Of a DNA stretch of 64,000 nt, positions 25,290 through 33,864 are shown piece after piece. Where the stretch lies: the NCBI GenBank assembly GCA_024709145.1, contig JANJXG010000023.1:1-64000 (forward strand). Direction: 5' to 3'. The DNA is from Bacteroidales bacterium. GTDB taxonomy: Bacteria; Bacteroidota; Bacteroidia; Bacteroidales; F082. The notes beneath the pieces are model-generated. The model was not told where the DNA came from. It made no database searches and saw nothing but the letters and a program-made list of their open reading frames with translations. Both the position numbers and the translations under genes were made by a program. Each line of letters opens with the position of its first letter. Positions within the stretch are counted from its first letter, which is position 1.

Positions 25290-27254
25290 TTACAGTTTAA
25301 TAAACTTTACAGAAAAGCTCTCGCCTGAGCTGAGGTCATGCAGATGAACAACATAAGGTCCGGGAGCCAACCAATCAATGGGGATGTTCGTGAAGTTGGT
25401 ATATGCCTTACCCTGACTTAAAAGTTGTCCCTTAAGATCTGAAATCTGCCAGTTGCAGGGGTAGATATCCAGTTTCAGGTGGAGCTGAGCGATGGCAGGA
25501 TTTTGAAGGAGTATTACCTTTGATTTCAGGGTAGATTCCGGTACATCAGAAGCATCGGTAGTTCCCATGAGGTAAGGTTGACTTTCATCAGTGAATGAGA
25601 GCGTTAGCTTATCAAAACCGGCTTCCATGCGGGGCACGGCGCTGCTGCTTCCACTTCCTGTTTGTGTAACGAGGCCTGCCATCCCTCCTTCGTTGCGCAG
25701 GATCATTACCGGATGCTGACCATAGCCAAGCAGTGTTGTTTTCCCATCCAAAGGCATGATTTTCAAGTAATTTTTGGCGGTGAGCCAAATGCCGTAACGC
25801 AAGGTGTCGATGGCCATGGCATAAGGAACAGCCGTCGCTGTGTTTTCATAGATATCAGCGTGAAAATAAGTGTTTGTCATTAACATGCTATGCTGCAACA
25901 TGCCCAGTCCACGGCTGAATTCAAGTTCACCATACCAGGAGGCAAGCTCGGTGTAGAAATTGTCGACCACCGTTTTTCCGGCAAAACGGGCATCATCGCC
26001 GGCAAAAGCTGCAATCATCCCCCTTTTTTTAAGGCGCTGTTCCAGAAGTTGTCCGTTGGAGGTAGTTAAAAAAGTATTCAAATCATCGGTGGCATTGTCA
26101 ACAAAAAGAATTTTGACAGCTGAATTGATTTTTTCGGCAAGCTGTAAATTATTCCCATTGGCCTGATTAAGTAAAAAAACGTCTATCTGTGGTGCACCAT
26201 GTTGAATCAATTGGTTTTTAAATAATTGTGCTGTATTCTCGTTGCCAGAGAGCAATAGCACAGGATCGTCCGGCGTGCCGCATTGGCTTACCAGGTTACC
26301 AAGCATTGCTGTATTGTTTGACACGGTGTTTCCTCCACTTGCCAACAGAATAAAATCACCTGTTTCTTCCAAAAGAGAAGTTTGCAGGTACCGATCCAGC
26401 GTGGGAGTGGTGATTGCTCCGGTGTTAAAATCATAGGTGCAGCCCTGAATGAGTTGTGTGAGCCGGATTCCCGGATGAATTAATTTATTGTTGTTGAGTA
26501 AAAAAGGTTCGTTAAAATTGAAAAAATTGGCACAACCCGTTCCGTAAACCGTACCCAGTCGGTTCTCGTCGATGGTCATACAAGTCATATCATCCATACC
26601 CAATCCGGTGAGATTTTGTCCGTGATCGAATTGATATTTGGCCAAAAAACCTGCCAAACGGGCAAAACGGGCTCTTTCAGAAAAGTGGGTATCAAAAATA
26701 TATCCCGGAAAAAGACTAAAAAAATCGTCTTCCAGGGTCATGTAAGAATTGTTTGGGTTTTCGATGGCTTCATAAGGATATACGGTTCCGTTTTGGGCGC
26801 TAAAAATCACCGAAGAAAGGATGTGCATACCCGCTGAAGTTCCGGCAAGTGTTCCGCCCTGCGCAAAAAGTTCTTCAGCAAGCTGTTGCAATTTTGTGTT
26901 TTTATAAAACCGGTAATAATCATATTGATCGCCACCTCTGAAAAAAATTACCTGATAGGTTTTGAGACTATCGTAGAGTACCTGACTGTCAGCACTGTCG
27001 CGGGAAGCGACACCGAATTCGCGGGCGAATGCTGCCCCGCAATACTGTGTAAGGTAATTGGCCAGGCTACCGGTTGATGCGCCAATCACGGCAACCCTTT
27101 TTCCTTCGGCAGCCCAGCGGTAAGCAGGTACGCTCCAGCCATTTGCTCCGTTTTTTTCGGAACCGCCACCTACAAGCAATAACCTGCCCTGTTGGGTATG
27201 GGCATCAAATCCAAACCAGAGTAAAAGCAGGAAAGTCGTAATGGCAGTTTTCAT
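25290..27254 (-). CDS. Secreted S51 (cyanophycinase-like) protein with a degenerate second S51 domain and T9SS tail
   Basis: 654 residues; signal peptide 1-20 (cleavage before QQGR). Domain 1 (~22-260) is a complete S51 domain: LLLVGGGSEKN, IFFRGGDQ (Q110), LAGTSAGMHIL (S140), IFDTHFSERAR (H190) and TIDENRLGTV (E230). Domain 2 (~298-520) repeats the fold without the nucleophile elbow: FILLASGGNT, PVLLLSGNENTAQLF, KILFVDNATDD, and AAFAGDDARF in place of GTSAG. Residues ~575-654 form a T9SS-type sorting domain (LHLKLDIYPCNWQISDLKGQLLS...PGPYVVHL..FSVKFIKL). Cyanophycinases are dimers, so this may be a fused pseudo-dimer with one active site, exported to the cell surface. First gene of the operon; promoter at 27277-27306. 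Confidence 0.88.
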   Translation of the reverse strand: MKTAITTFLLLLWFGFDAHTQQGRLLLVGGGSEKNGANGWSVPAYRWAAEGKRVAVIGASTGSLANYLTQYCGAAFAREFGVASRDSADSQVLYDSLKTYQVIFFRGGDQYDYYRFYKNTKLQQLAEELFAQGGTLAGTSAGMHILSSVIFSAQNGTVYPYEAIENPNNSYMTLEDDFFSLFPGYIFDTHFSERARFARLAGFLAKYQFDHGQNLTGLGMDDMTCMTIDENRLGTVYGTGCANFFNFNEPFLLNNNKLIHPGIRLTQLIQGCTYDFNTGAITTPTLDRYLQTSLLEETGDFILLASGGNTVSNNTAMLGNLVSQCGTPDDPVLLLSGNENTAQLFKNQLIQHGAPQIDVFLLNQANGNNLQLAEKINSAVKILFVDNATDDLNTFLTTSNGQLLEQRLKKRGMIAAFAGDDARFAGKTVVDNFYTELASWYGELEFSRGLGMLQHSMLMTNTYFHADIYENTATAVPYAMAIDTLRYGIWLTAKNYLKIMPLDGKTTLLGYGQHPVMILRNEGGMAGLVTQTGSGSSSAVPRMEAGFDKLTLSFTDESQPYLMGTTDASDVPESTLKSKVILLQNPAIAQLHLKLDIYPCNWQISDLKGQLLSQGKAYTNFTNIPIDWLAPGPYVVHLHDLSSGESFSVKFIKL

Positions 27255-27276
27255 TCGATTGCGCTGATGTAATGAG

Positions 27277-27306
27277 CGAAATTAGGGAGATTTTTCCACA
27301 AGCAAA
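27277..27306 (-). promoter_or_regulatory. Promoter of the cyanophycinase-SusCD operon
   Basis: Minus strand: TTTG (27303-27306), 18 nt, TAATTTCG (27277-27284), one mismatch to TAnnTTTG, 22 nt before the ATG at 27254. No obvious operator repeat is seen in the 91-nt divergent region. Confidence 0.45.
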
Positions 27307-27315
27307 AAAAAACCA

Positions 27316-27323
27316 TAATTTTG
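27316..27323 (+). promoter_or_regulatory. -7 box for iadA
   Basis: TAATTTTG matches TAnnTTTG, 22 nt before the iadA ATG. The -33 region (TTTTTCC at ~27291) is weak. It is back-to-back with the operon promoter, so one regulator could serve both. Confidence 0.45.
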
Positions 27324-27345
27324 AGAAAAATAAACCCAGAAAGAT

Positions 27346-28473
27346 ATGATTACACTATTCAGGAATGCGCTGGTGTTTGCCCCGCAGGCCGAGGGGAAAA
27401 AAGATGTGCTGGTTGCCGGAAAAACAATCATTGCTGTCAAAGACGTGATTCCGGTGCCGGAAGGCCTTCAGGTGGAGGTGGTTGATTGTGAAGGGATGAA
27501 GCTCGTTCCGGGGCTGGTAGATGCCCACGTACACATAACCGGAGGAGGAGGCGAAGGAGGGCCGGGAACACGGATGCCCGAGCTGGAAATTCCGATGATG
27601 ATCGCGGGCGGTGTAACCACAGTTGTTGGTTGCCTGGGAACCGATGGCATCACACGCAATGTTGACAGTGTGCTGATGAAAGTGAAATCGTTGCGGGCCA
27701 ACGGTATGTCTGCCTGGATGTATACAGGCGCCTATCAGGTGCCTCCGCCGAGCATCACAGGTGATATCAAGCGGGATATTGCCCTGTTTGAAGAAGTGAT
27801 AGGCCTTGGCGAGATTGCCGTTTCTGATCACCGATCTTCTGTACCAGCCACCGAAGAGCTTGCCAGACTGGCTGCTCATACCCGCGTAGCCGGAATGATT
27901 GGCGGAAAAGCAGGCATCGTCAATGTGCACATGGGCGATGCCACCGACCCTTTTCGTCCGATACACCATGTGGTTGCCAACAGTGAATTGGGATATAAGC
28001 AATTCGTTCCAACCCATTGTAACAGAAACGCTTATATATTTGAGGACGCTAAGGAATATGGAAAAAAAGGCTATGTAGACATCACCACGAGTTCGTGGCC
28101 CTATTATACCGATGAGGAAATAAAACCATCCACTGCACTCAGGCTATTGCTCGAAAATGGCGTTCCGCTTAAACACATCACCTTTACGTCTGATTCTTGC
28201 GGCTCTTTGCCGGGCTTTGATCCGGAGACCGGAAAACTGGTGAAAATAGAAATGGGACTCCCCTCCTCTATTCTCAGGGAAATTAAAGATGCTGTGAATG
28301 AAGAGAATTTACCCTTTGAAATTGCGTTGCAGGTTGCGACTTCCAATCCGGCCGACATTTTGCAGCTAAGCGGCAAAGGGTATGTGAAGGAAGGTTGCGA
28401 CGCCGACTTGGTTGTACTTGACAATGAGTACAATATCGTGCGTGTAATGGCAAACGGTAAATTTGTCGGATAA
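27346..28473 (+). CDS. iadA: Isoaspartyl dipeptidase (beta-aspartyl peptidase)
   Basis: 375 residues, no signal peptide, hence cytoplasmic. Amidohydrolase/IadA motifs: VDAHVHITGGGGEGGPGTR (metal H61, H63; substrate-binding E70), SDHRS (160-164), VNVHMGD (H195), PTHCNRNAYIFEDA (H224), TFTSDSCGSLPGFD (D283). Compared with the E. coli enzyme from memory, the position of the carbamylated lysine (K162, just before xAxSDHRS) is E156 here, so a glutamate may bridge the two zincs. IadA hydrolyses beta-Asp-X dipeptides, the product class of cyanophycinase; the divergent operon encodes two such enzymes plus SusCD. The M28 gene follows after 6 nt. Confidence 0.94.
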   Translation: MITLFRNALVFAPQAEGKKDVLVAGKTIIAVKDVIPVPEGLQVEVVDCEGMKLVPGLVDAHVHITGGGGEGGPGTRMPELEIPMMIAGGVTTVVGCLGTDGITRNVDSVLMKVKSLRANGMSAWMYTGAYQVPPPSITGDIKRDIALFEEVIGLGEIAVSDHRSSVPATEELARLAAHTRVAGMIGGKAGIVNVHMGDATDPFRPIHHVVANSELGYKQFVPTHCNRNAYIFEDAKEYGKKGYVDITTSSWPYYTDEEIKPSTALRLLLENGVPLKHITFTSDSCGSLPGFDPETGKLVKIEMGLPSSILREIKDAVNEENLPFEIALQVATSNPADILQLSGKGYVKEGCDADLVVLDNEYNIVRVMANGKFVG

Positions 28474-28479
28474 CAAAGA

Positions 28480-30018
28480 ATGATCCTGAAAATGCCTTTT
28501 ATCCGACTTTTTATTATTTTGCTGTGGCTGATTTTCTTCAGTCAAACCCTCTGTTCCCAGGAAAAAGCCCCTTTTACCTCCCCTCAGCAGGATGAATTTC
28601 TCCCGTTGCTCCGGCAGCTGTCTGCTCCAGAAATGGAAGGTCGTGAAACTGCAACGAATGGTGGAAAAGCAGCCGCCCGTTTTCTCGCCGAAAAGATGAG
28701 AGAAATGGGACTTCAACCGATCGGAGAGTCTTTTATGCAGCCATTCGGCCTACTCAAAACAACGCTCATCACGGCCAGTATCGACACCGGTGAAAACATT
28801 TCAGAGAAGTTATTGTATTTCAACGACTTTGCTGCTATTGGTTGTCCCTCAGATCAAAAACTGAGTGCAGAGCTTGTTTTCGCAGGTTATGGTCTCATCA
28901 GCAGCGACAGTGTTTACAACAGTTACCGTGAGCTGGAAGTTCGCGGCAAAATAGTCTTAGTCATCGATGGACTTCCCGGTGAAGCAGATACCACAGCATT
29001 GATGTGGAAAACCTTTGGTAAAGAATTTCTTAAGCAAGAAAGCGGACTCAAAACCAAGCTTCAGCACGCACTCCACCAGGGGGCCAAAGCCTTGTTGCTG
29101 GTTCAGGCCGGCAGCGACACTTCTGCGCTCATGACCTGGATGACCACCCTCACCGGCAACGACAGGGCGCAATATCCTGACGGAGATTATCTTTTTCCCA
29201 TGGATACAACCCGGCAATGTATCCCGGTTTTTTTGCTTCACCATGAGGCCCGAAGGCTTATGGGCAAGCACCTAACAATGGATTTCGATCAGGCAGCGCT
29301 GCATCTGGCTGAAAAGCCTTTTTTAACAGCAGTTACCGGAAAAAAAGCGAGTTTGCAAACTGATCAGGAATTGGTTGAATTGCATGCCTGCAATGTCATT
29401 GGAATGATCAGAGGAACCGACAGCACCAAAACCGTGGTAATTGGCGGTCACTATGACCATTTGGGCAAGCGTGGTGATCAGATTTACTATGGTGCCGACG
29501 ACAACGCATCAGGAACATCAGGCGTATTGACATTAGCCAAAAAGTGGATGCAAAGTGGCATCAGGCCAAGTCAAAACCTTGTGTTTGCCTGTTGGGATGC
29601 CGAAGAAAAGGGGCTTTTCGGAAGCAGCTATTTCGTTGATAACCTTGCAAAATCATTGAGGCTGCCAACGCTTTACCTCAATATGGATATGATTTCGCGC
29701 AGTGCCGAAAGTGATACACTTGAAAAGGTGATCAGCATTGGCATCAGGAAAGGAGACAGCAGTTTGCGTCAGCTGGCCAACGGCTGCAATCAGTTGTCGG
29801 GCAATCCATTTGAGTTGGATATTTGGGATGTGAGCGGACATTCGGGCAGCGACTACGCTGCTTTTGCATCAGCAGGCGTTCCGGTGATGACATTTTTCTC
29901 CGGCTTTCACCAGGACTATCACAGTCCGCGCGATCGCTTTGAGACTGTCAATCCCGGGAAGATGGCTGCCATTCTCAAACTCATTCAGGATTGTATGTGG
30001 AATCAGGCAAAACCTTAA
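28480..30018 (+). CDS. Secreted M28-family zinc aminopeptidase with PA-like insert
   Basis: 512 residues (ATG 28480; ATG 28492 possible). Signal peptide: MPFIRLFIILLWLIFFSQTLCSQ. An N-terminal cap region is followed by a protease-associated-like domain (~115-280: AELVFAGYGLISSDS, EVRGKIVLVIDG, HQGAKALLLVQ). M28 catalytic part: VIGGHYDHLG, YYGADDNASGTSGVLTLA, CWDAEEKGLFGSSYF, MDMISR and HQDYHSPRDRFE, i.e. all five zinc ligands and the catalytic Glu. It probably trims amino acids from peptides in the periplasm or outside. Coupled to iadA by a 6-nt gap, so it probably belongs to the same peptide-use programme. Its last 4 nt overlap the end of the convergent EnvC-like gene. Confidence 0.92.
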   Translation: MILKMPFIRLFIILLWLIFFSQTLCSQEKAPFTSPQQDEFLPLLRQLSAPEMEGRETATNGGKAAARFLAEKMREMGLQPIGESFMQPFGLLKTTLITASIDTGENISEKLLYFNDFAAIGCPSDQKLSAELVFAGYGLISSDSVYNSYRELEVRGKIVLVIDGLPGEADTTALMWKTFGKEFLKQESGLKTKLQHALHQGAKALLLVQAGSDTSALMTWMTTLTGNDRAQYPDGDYLFPMDTTRQCIPVFLLHHEARRLMGKHLTMDFDQAALHLAEKPFLTAVTGKKASLQTDQELVELHACNVIGMIRGTDSTKTVVIGGHYDHLGKRGDQIYYGADDNASGTSGVLTLAKKWMQSGIRPSQNLVFACWDAEEKGLFGSSYFVDNLAKSLRLPTLYLNMDMISRSAESDTLEKVISIGIRKGDSSLRQLANGCNQLSGNPFELDIWDVSGHSGSDYAAFASAGVPVMTFFSGFHQDYHSPRDRFETVNPGKMAAILKLIQDCMWNQAKP

Positions 30019-31238
30019 TCAGCAAGCCAAAGTGATGGATTGAGAAGGGTTTTACCCTGCCAGATTTCAAAATGGATTTCTGTTTTGCCCTGGATTTTAT
30101 CGGTGTGAATCCTGCCAAGTCGCTGCCTGGTGCTTACCATATCACCCCGCTTCACAAACAATTGCTCGAGGTTGGCATAAACGGTAAAATAATCGCCATG
30201 TCGGATAATCACAGCGTTGTTGGTAGGTGTGATCTTGTTCACGCTGATAACCACGCCCTCGAAAACGGCGCGTGCTTCGCTGCCCTGAGGGGTAGCGATG
30301 TCGATTCCATTGTTGTTGATCGTAACTTTTTTCAAAGCAGGATGCGGTTGCTGGCCAAAACGAGAAGCGATCACACCCCGCTCTACAGGCCAGGGTAATT
30401 TTCCCTTATTTTTTGTAAAACTATTGCTAAGTAACTGTTCTTCGGGTGTTAGATTCATTAGTTTATCTGGAGTGGCAGGAGTTTTCACACCTTTTCTATC
30501 TTGTGCTTTTTTGATTTCATCAGCGATGATGGCCTCTATTTGCCGTTGCAGCTTCAGTGCTTCCTGCTCCTTTTTTCTCAGCTCCTGTTGCAATTGCTTT
30601 TCCTGCTGACTGATTTTTCTCACAGCCTGATCCACCATATTTTTCTCTGTTGCCAGGATGATTTGCTGCTTCCGTTCGGCCTCGAGGAGCACAGTTTTTT
30701 CCTGTTTATCGGCTTCAAGCTGGCTTTTTTGAGCTTGAAGAATTTCGCGTGTTTGATTTATCCGATTAATCTGATTGTTGCGTAAGTTGCTGTATTGTTG
30801 CAGGTATTTCATCCTCCTGTATGCCTGATTGAAGTCCTCCGCTGCAAATAAGAACATGAGCTTGTTCAATCCGTCCCTGTTTTTGTAGGCAAACGCGATC
30901 ATACCGGCATATTCTTTCTTCAGGGAGCTGAGTTGATTTTCAGTTTGTGTGAGTTCACGGCTGGTGCGCTGCAGCTTGTTTTCGGTATTGTCAATTTGTT
31001 TTCTGAGCGTGGCAACGAGGTTTTCGCGTTGTCTTATTTTCGACTGAAGAATGGTCAATTCGTTGAGCGAAAGACTTTTGCTTTTCTGAGTTTCTTCGAG
31101 TAATTGATTGGTTAAGCTAATTTCCGACTCCAGTTTTTTTTTGGTTTGCTCAAGTTCATTTTTACTGTCCTGGGCTGAAGCAATGGAAACAAACAGACAG
31201 CAAGCAATCAGAAAGAAGAAACTGAAGCGGGTATCCAT
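30015..31238 (-). CDS. EnvC-like murein hydrolase activator (degenerate LytM/M23 domain)
   Basis: 407 residues: signal (1-22, ending SIASAQ), long coiled coil (~25-255, rich in Q/K/E/L heptads), then a LytM domain (~285-405). The M23 metal ligands are altered: the first HxxxD reads NNNGIDIA, and the HxH region reads VYANL, while EIHFEIW is kept. Loss of zinc ligands is typical of EnvC, which activates amidases in septal peptidoglycan splitting rather than cutting itself. It is the last gene of a minus-strand envelope operon (dut to here), as often seen in Bacteroidota. Confidence 0.9.
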   Translation of the reverse strand: MDTRFSFFFLIACCLFVSIASAQDSKNELEQTKKKLESEISLTNQLLEETQKSKSLSLNELTILQSKIRQRENLVATLRKQIDNTENKLQRTSRELTQTENQLSSLKKEYAGMIAFAYKNRDGLNKLMFLFAAEDFNQAYRRMKYLQQYSNLRNNQINRINQTREILQAQKSQLEADKQEKTVLLEAERKQQIILATEKNMVDQAVRKISQQEKQLQQELRKKEQEALKLQRQIEAIIADEIKKAQDRKGVKTPATPDKLMNLTPEEQLLSNSFTKNKGKLPWPVERGVIASRFGQQPHPALKKVTINNNGIDIATPQGSEARAVFEGVVISVNKITPTNNAVIIRHGDYFTVYANLEQLFVKRGDMVSTRQRLGRIHTDKIQGKTEIHFEIWQGKTLLNPSLWLAD

Positions 31239-31246
31239 AAGATAAA

Positions 31247-32077
31247 CTAGTTTATTTTGACAAAGTTATCCGGAATTTTGAATGGAAAAGCCTGATCAGT
31301 GTTCAGCTCTAATTTGTTGTAAAGCAGCTTCATGTCGATTTTTTTTCCTCCCTGCAGTTCAAAATTCACCGAAAATGGCACCAGTTGTTCGTTCACCAGT
31401 CCAAAATCGGTGTAGGTAGCCTGCAGACGCTTGTTCTCGTCGGTGTATTCCTTCATGTTGATTTTGACAATCTTAAAGTTTTCGGGGTCAAGCCAGATGC
31501 TTTGAACCAACACATTGGGTGTGTCTTTTTGCCGGAGAAATTTCCTGCGCTTTAGTCGGTTTGTTGCAGATAGTTTGTATTCCATGTGATCAACCGAAGC
31601 CCTGAAATTTTCGTCTTCATAACTTTCCAGGTCATTACCTGTAATCAGCGCCTGAACCATGTCATAATCGATGGTCGTTCCAAAGTATTGATTGATAAAA
31701 TCATAGTCGCCGATAAAAAAGGTTTTATCAAGTCTGTTGATGAATTTAATCGAATCGGTGGTGAGTACCATACGGGCAGCTTCGATGCCTAGGGCAGGTG
31801 AAAGCGAAATCCAAATGATACTATCTTTTTTGATTCTGATCTGTCCTTTGAGTTCAGTTTTGTTTTTATTCTCCCCAATAAGAGAAATGGAAACGCGGGC
31901 ATTGAAGAAGTTATATTTTGTTTCGGCCAAAGCCATTTTATCGAGCAAAAATTGCTCCCCCTGCGCCTTTAGCGGAGCTTTGATGACACTTCTGCTGCTT
32001 TTGCAGGACGAAAACAGGCTGCCTGCAACGAGAATAAAAACGATTAGCTTTGAAATTGCAGGCAGTTTCTTATTCAT
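31247..32077 (-). CDS. DUF4292 family lipoprotein
   Basis: 276 residues with lipobox LFSSC (C25). DUF4292 hallmarks: FNARVSISLIGENKNKTELKGQIRIKKDSIIWISLSP split over ~60-95, ARMVLTTDSIKFINR, and the C-terminal FPFKIPDNFVKI. The fold is expected to resemble LolA/LolB (a curved beta sheet that holds lipids). The 3' neighbour EnvC is 8 nt away; the 5' neighbour overlaps by 8 nt. A role in outer-membrane lipoprotein or lipid traffic is plausible but unproven. Confidence 0.88.
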   Translation of the reverse strand: MNKKLPAISKLIVFILVAGSLFSSCKSSRSVIKAPLKAQGEQFLLDKMALAETKYNFFNARVSISLIGENKNKTELKGQIRIKKDSIIWISLSPALGIEAARMVLTTDSIKFINRLDKTFFIGDYDFINQYFGTTIDYDMVQALITGNDLESYEDENFRASVDHMEYKLSATNRLKRRKFLRQKDTPNVLVQSIWLDPENFKIVKINMKEYTDENKRLQATYTDFGLVNEQLVPFSVNFELQGGKKIDMKLLYNKLELNTDQAFPFKIPDNFVKIN

Positions 32078-33818
32078 AGTATCGCATTTCGTTGATCTTT
32101 TTATGAATCAGTTCAGAAGTTTCGCCGGCTTCCAGGGCTTTTTTCCAGGCATTGACGGCTTCTTCAATCCGGTTGAGATGAAAAAGAATATCGCCATGGT
32201 GTTCGTAAAGGGTTCCGTTAGCCTGTTCGGTTTTTTCGAGCGCTTTTTCAATCCAGGTTAATGCTTTGCTATAATCCTTGAGTTTGAACAAAATCCATGC
32301 ATAGGTATCCAGATAGGAAGCATTTTCGGGCTGCAACTGCAACGATTTTTCCGACATTTGTTTGGCGCGGTCCAGATGTTCACCCCGAAGCGATAAAAAG
32401 TAGGCGTAGTTATTGAGTACCAAGGCATTCTCCGGATTGATGGAGAGAGATTTTTCATAGGCTGCATCAGAGGCCGGGTTGTCGTTCATTCGTTGGCGTG
32501 TATCGCCGATATGGCTGTAAAACTCAGCCAGAAGCATGTCGTTTCGAACGACAAACTTGCGGCCTGTTTCAAAAAATTTCACCGCCTCTTCGTAGTTTTT
32601 CAATTGAAAGAGAGCCATTCCATTAAAAAGGTATGGCAAAGGTTGCTCCGGAAACAAACTGATTGCCTGACCTGCATGATCGTTGAGGGTTGGGAAATCG
32701 AGAAGTTGAATATCGGCAATGAGCAGACTTTCCCACATTTGATAGTTATTCTTGTCAAAATCAAACGACTTCAAGATGGCTTCTCTGGCTTCGGTGAATT
32801 GTTCCCGCCGCAGCATCACATCGGCAAGGAGTTGGTAACCACGCGGACTTTCGGGGTGGGCTTCAAGCAATACACGGGCAATTCGTTCAATTTTGTCGTT
32901 TACTTCGGCTGAAGTAGCCTGGCCCTCAAACCAAATGACCATGATTTGAATCTTGTTATCCACATCAAGTGCTTTACTGGCAAAGGCGGTGAGCAAGGAT
33001 TCAAAGGCCTCCGGTTCTTTACCTTGATCGCGGTAATATTCTGCCAGGGTGATATGGGCATAGGGGTCGTTGGGATCAAGGGCTACCATCCGGCGGTAAA
33101 CGTCAAGCGCTTTTTCGGGTGGTCCGTTTTTCTTATAAAGATCGGCCAGCATAGCCAGGTACCGGGCTTCATAAGGATAAGCAGCCGAGAGGTTTTCTAT
33201 CTCCTGAATGGCTTTCAGGGGCTGATTCTGAACCAGAAATATGGCTTGTTTCTGAAAAGAAAGTACCTCATTGACACCAATTTGTTTTTCGATGCTGTTC
33301 AGCAAACCAAGGGCTTCGTCATATTCTTCGAGCAGCACCAGAGCAGATGACAGCTCACCGGAGTATTCGATGTTATCGGGTTTGATTTTCAGTAAATTAC
33401 GATAAACTTTTGCAAAGGACTTATAATCGCCTTTCACCTTATAGAGTTGGGCCAGCCTGATTTGATACCATTCATTTCCGGCTTGCAGTCTGACGGCATT
33501 TTCCATCATTTCCAGGGCTTCATCAAACCTGGATTTCCGGGCAAACAGATCACTGAGTTCATACATGCTGCCATGGTCTTCGGGATAAGCAGTCAGGGCG
33601 GCTTCAAATTTTTCGATGGCTTTGTCATCGTTACCGGCAAGTTTCTCACGCAAGCCATCAGAAAACAAGATGGCACTCTTGCGTTGAGCAGCATACAAGA
33701 TACTATCATTCAACGCTTTTTGATTAGGTTGATTCTTTTTACGTTGCGCTTGTACATCAGGTAACACAAAAAACGTCAAGGCAATGAGCAAAAAAAGAAT
33801 CGGATTTGTATGTTTCAT
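32070..33818 (-). CDS. Secreted/periplasmic TPR-repeat protein
   Basis: 582 residues from the ATG at 33818 (signal MKHTNPILFLLIALTFFVLPDVQAQ). The rest is a superhelix of about a dozen tetratricopeptide repeats (e.g. AIEKFEAALTAYPEDHGSMY, ALDVYRRMVALDPNDPYAHI, AYEKSLSINPENALVLNNYA, AWILFKLKDYSKALTWIEKAL). Such proteins act as protein-protein scaffolds. The order NTP-transferase, TPR, DUF4292, EnvC is a recurrent Bacteroidota cluster. The end overlaps the start of the DUF4292 gene by 8 nt. Confidence 0.88.
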   Translation of the reverse strand: MKHTNPILFLLIALTFFVLPDVQAQRKKNQPNQKALNDSILYAAQRKSAILFSDGLREKLAGNDDKAIEKFEAALTAYPEDHGSMYELSDLFARKSRFDEALEMMENAVRLQAGNEWYQIRLAQLYKVKGDYKSFAKVYRNLLKIKPDNIEYSGELSSALVLLEEYDEALGLLNSIEKQIGVNEVLSFQKQAIFLVQNQPLKAIQEIENLSAAYPYEARYLAMLADLYKKNGPPEKALDVYRRMVALDPNDPYAHITLAEYYRDQGKEPEAFESLLTAFASKALDVDNKIQIMVIWFEGQATSAEVNDKIERIARVLLEAHPESPRGYQLLADVMLRREQFTEAREAILKSFDFDKNNYQMWESLLIADIQLLDFPTLNDHAGQAISLFPEQPLPYLFNGMALFQLKNYEEAVKFFETGRKFVVRNDMLLAEFYSHIGDTRQRMNDNPASDAAYEKSLSINPENALVLNNYAYFLSLRGEHLDRAKQMSEKSLQLQPENASYLDTYAWILFKLKDYSKALTWIEKALEKTEQANGTLYEHHGDILFHLNRIEEAVNAWKKALEAGETSELIHKKINEMRYYE

Positions 33819-33864
33819 CCGGAATTGTTTCGTTGGAAATGTAAGGTGCAAAATGGGTGTAATT

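Noticed and set aside
27355-28017. 220-codon open frame on the minus strand within iadA
   Set aside because: It is the complement of a clearly conserved gene; its translation is His/Arg-rich and shows no domain.
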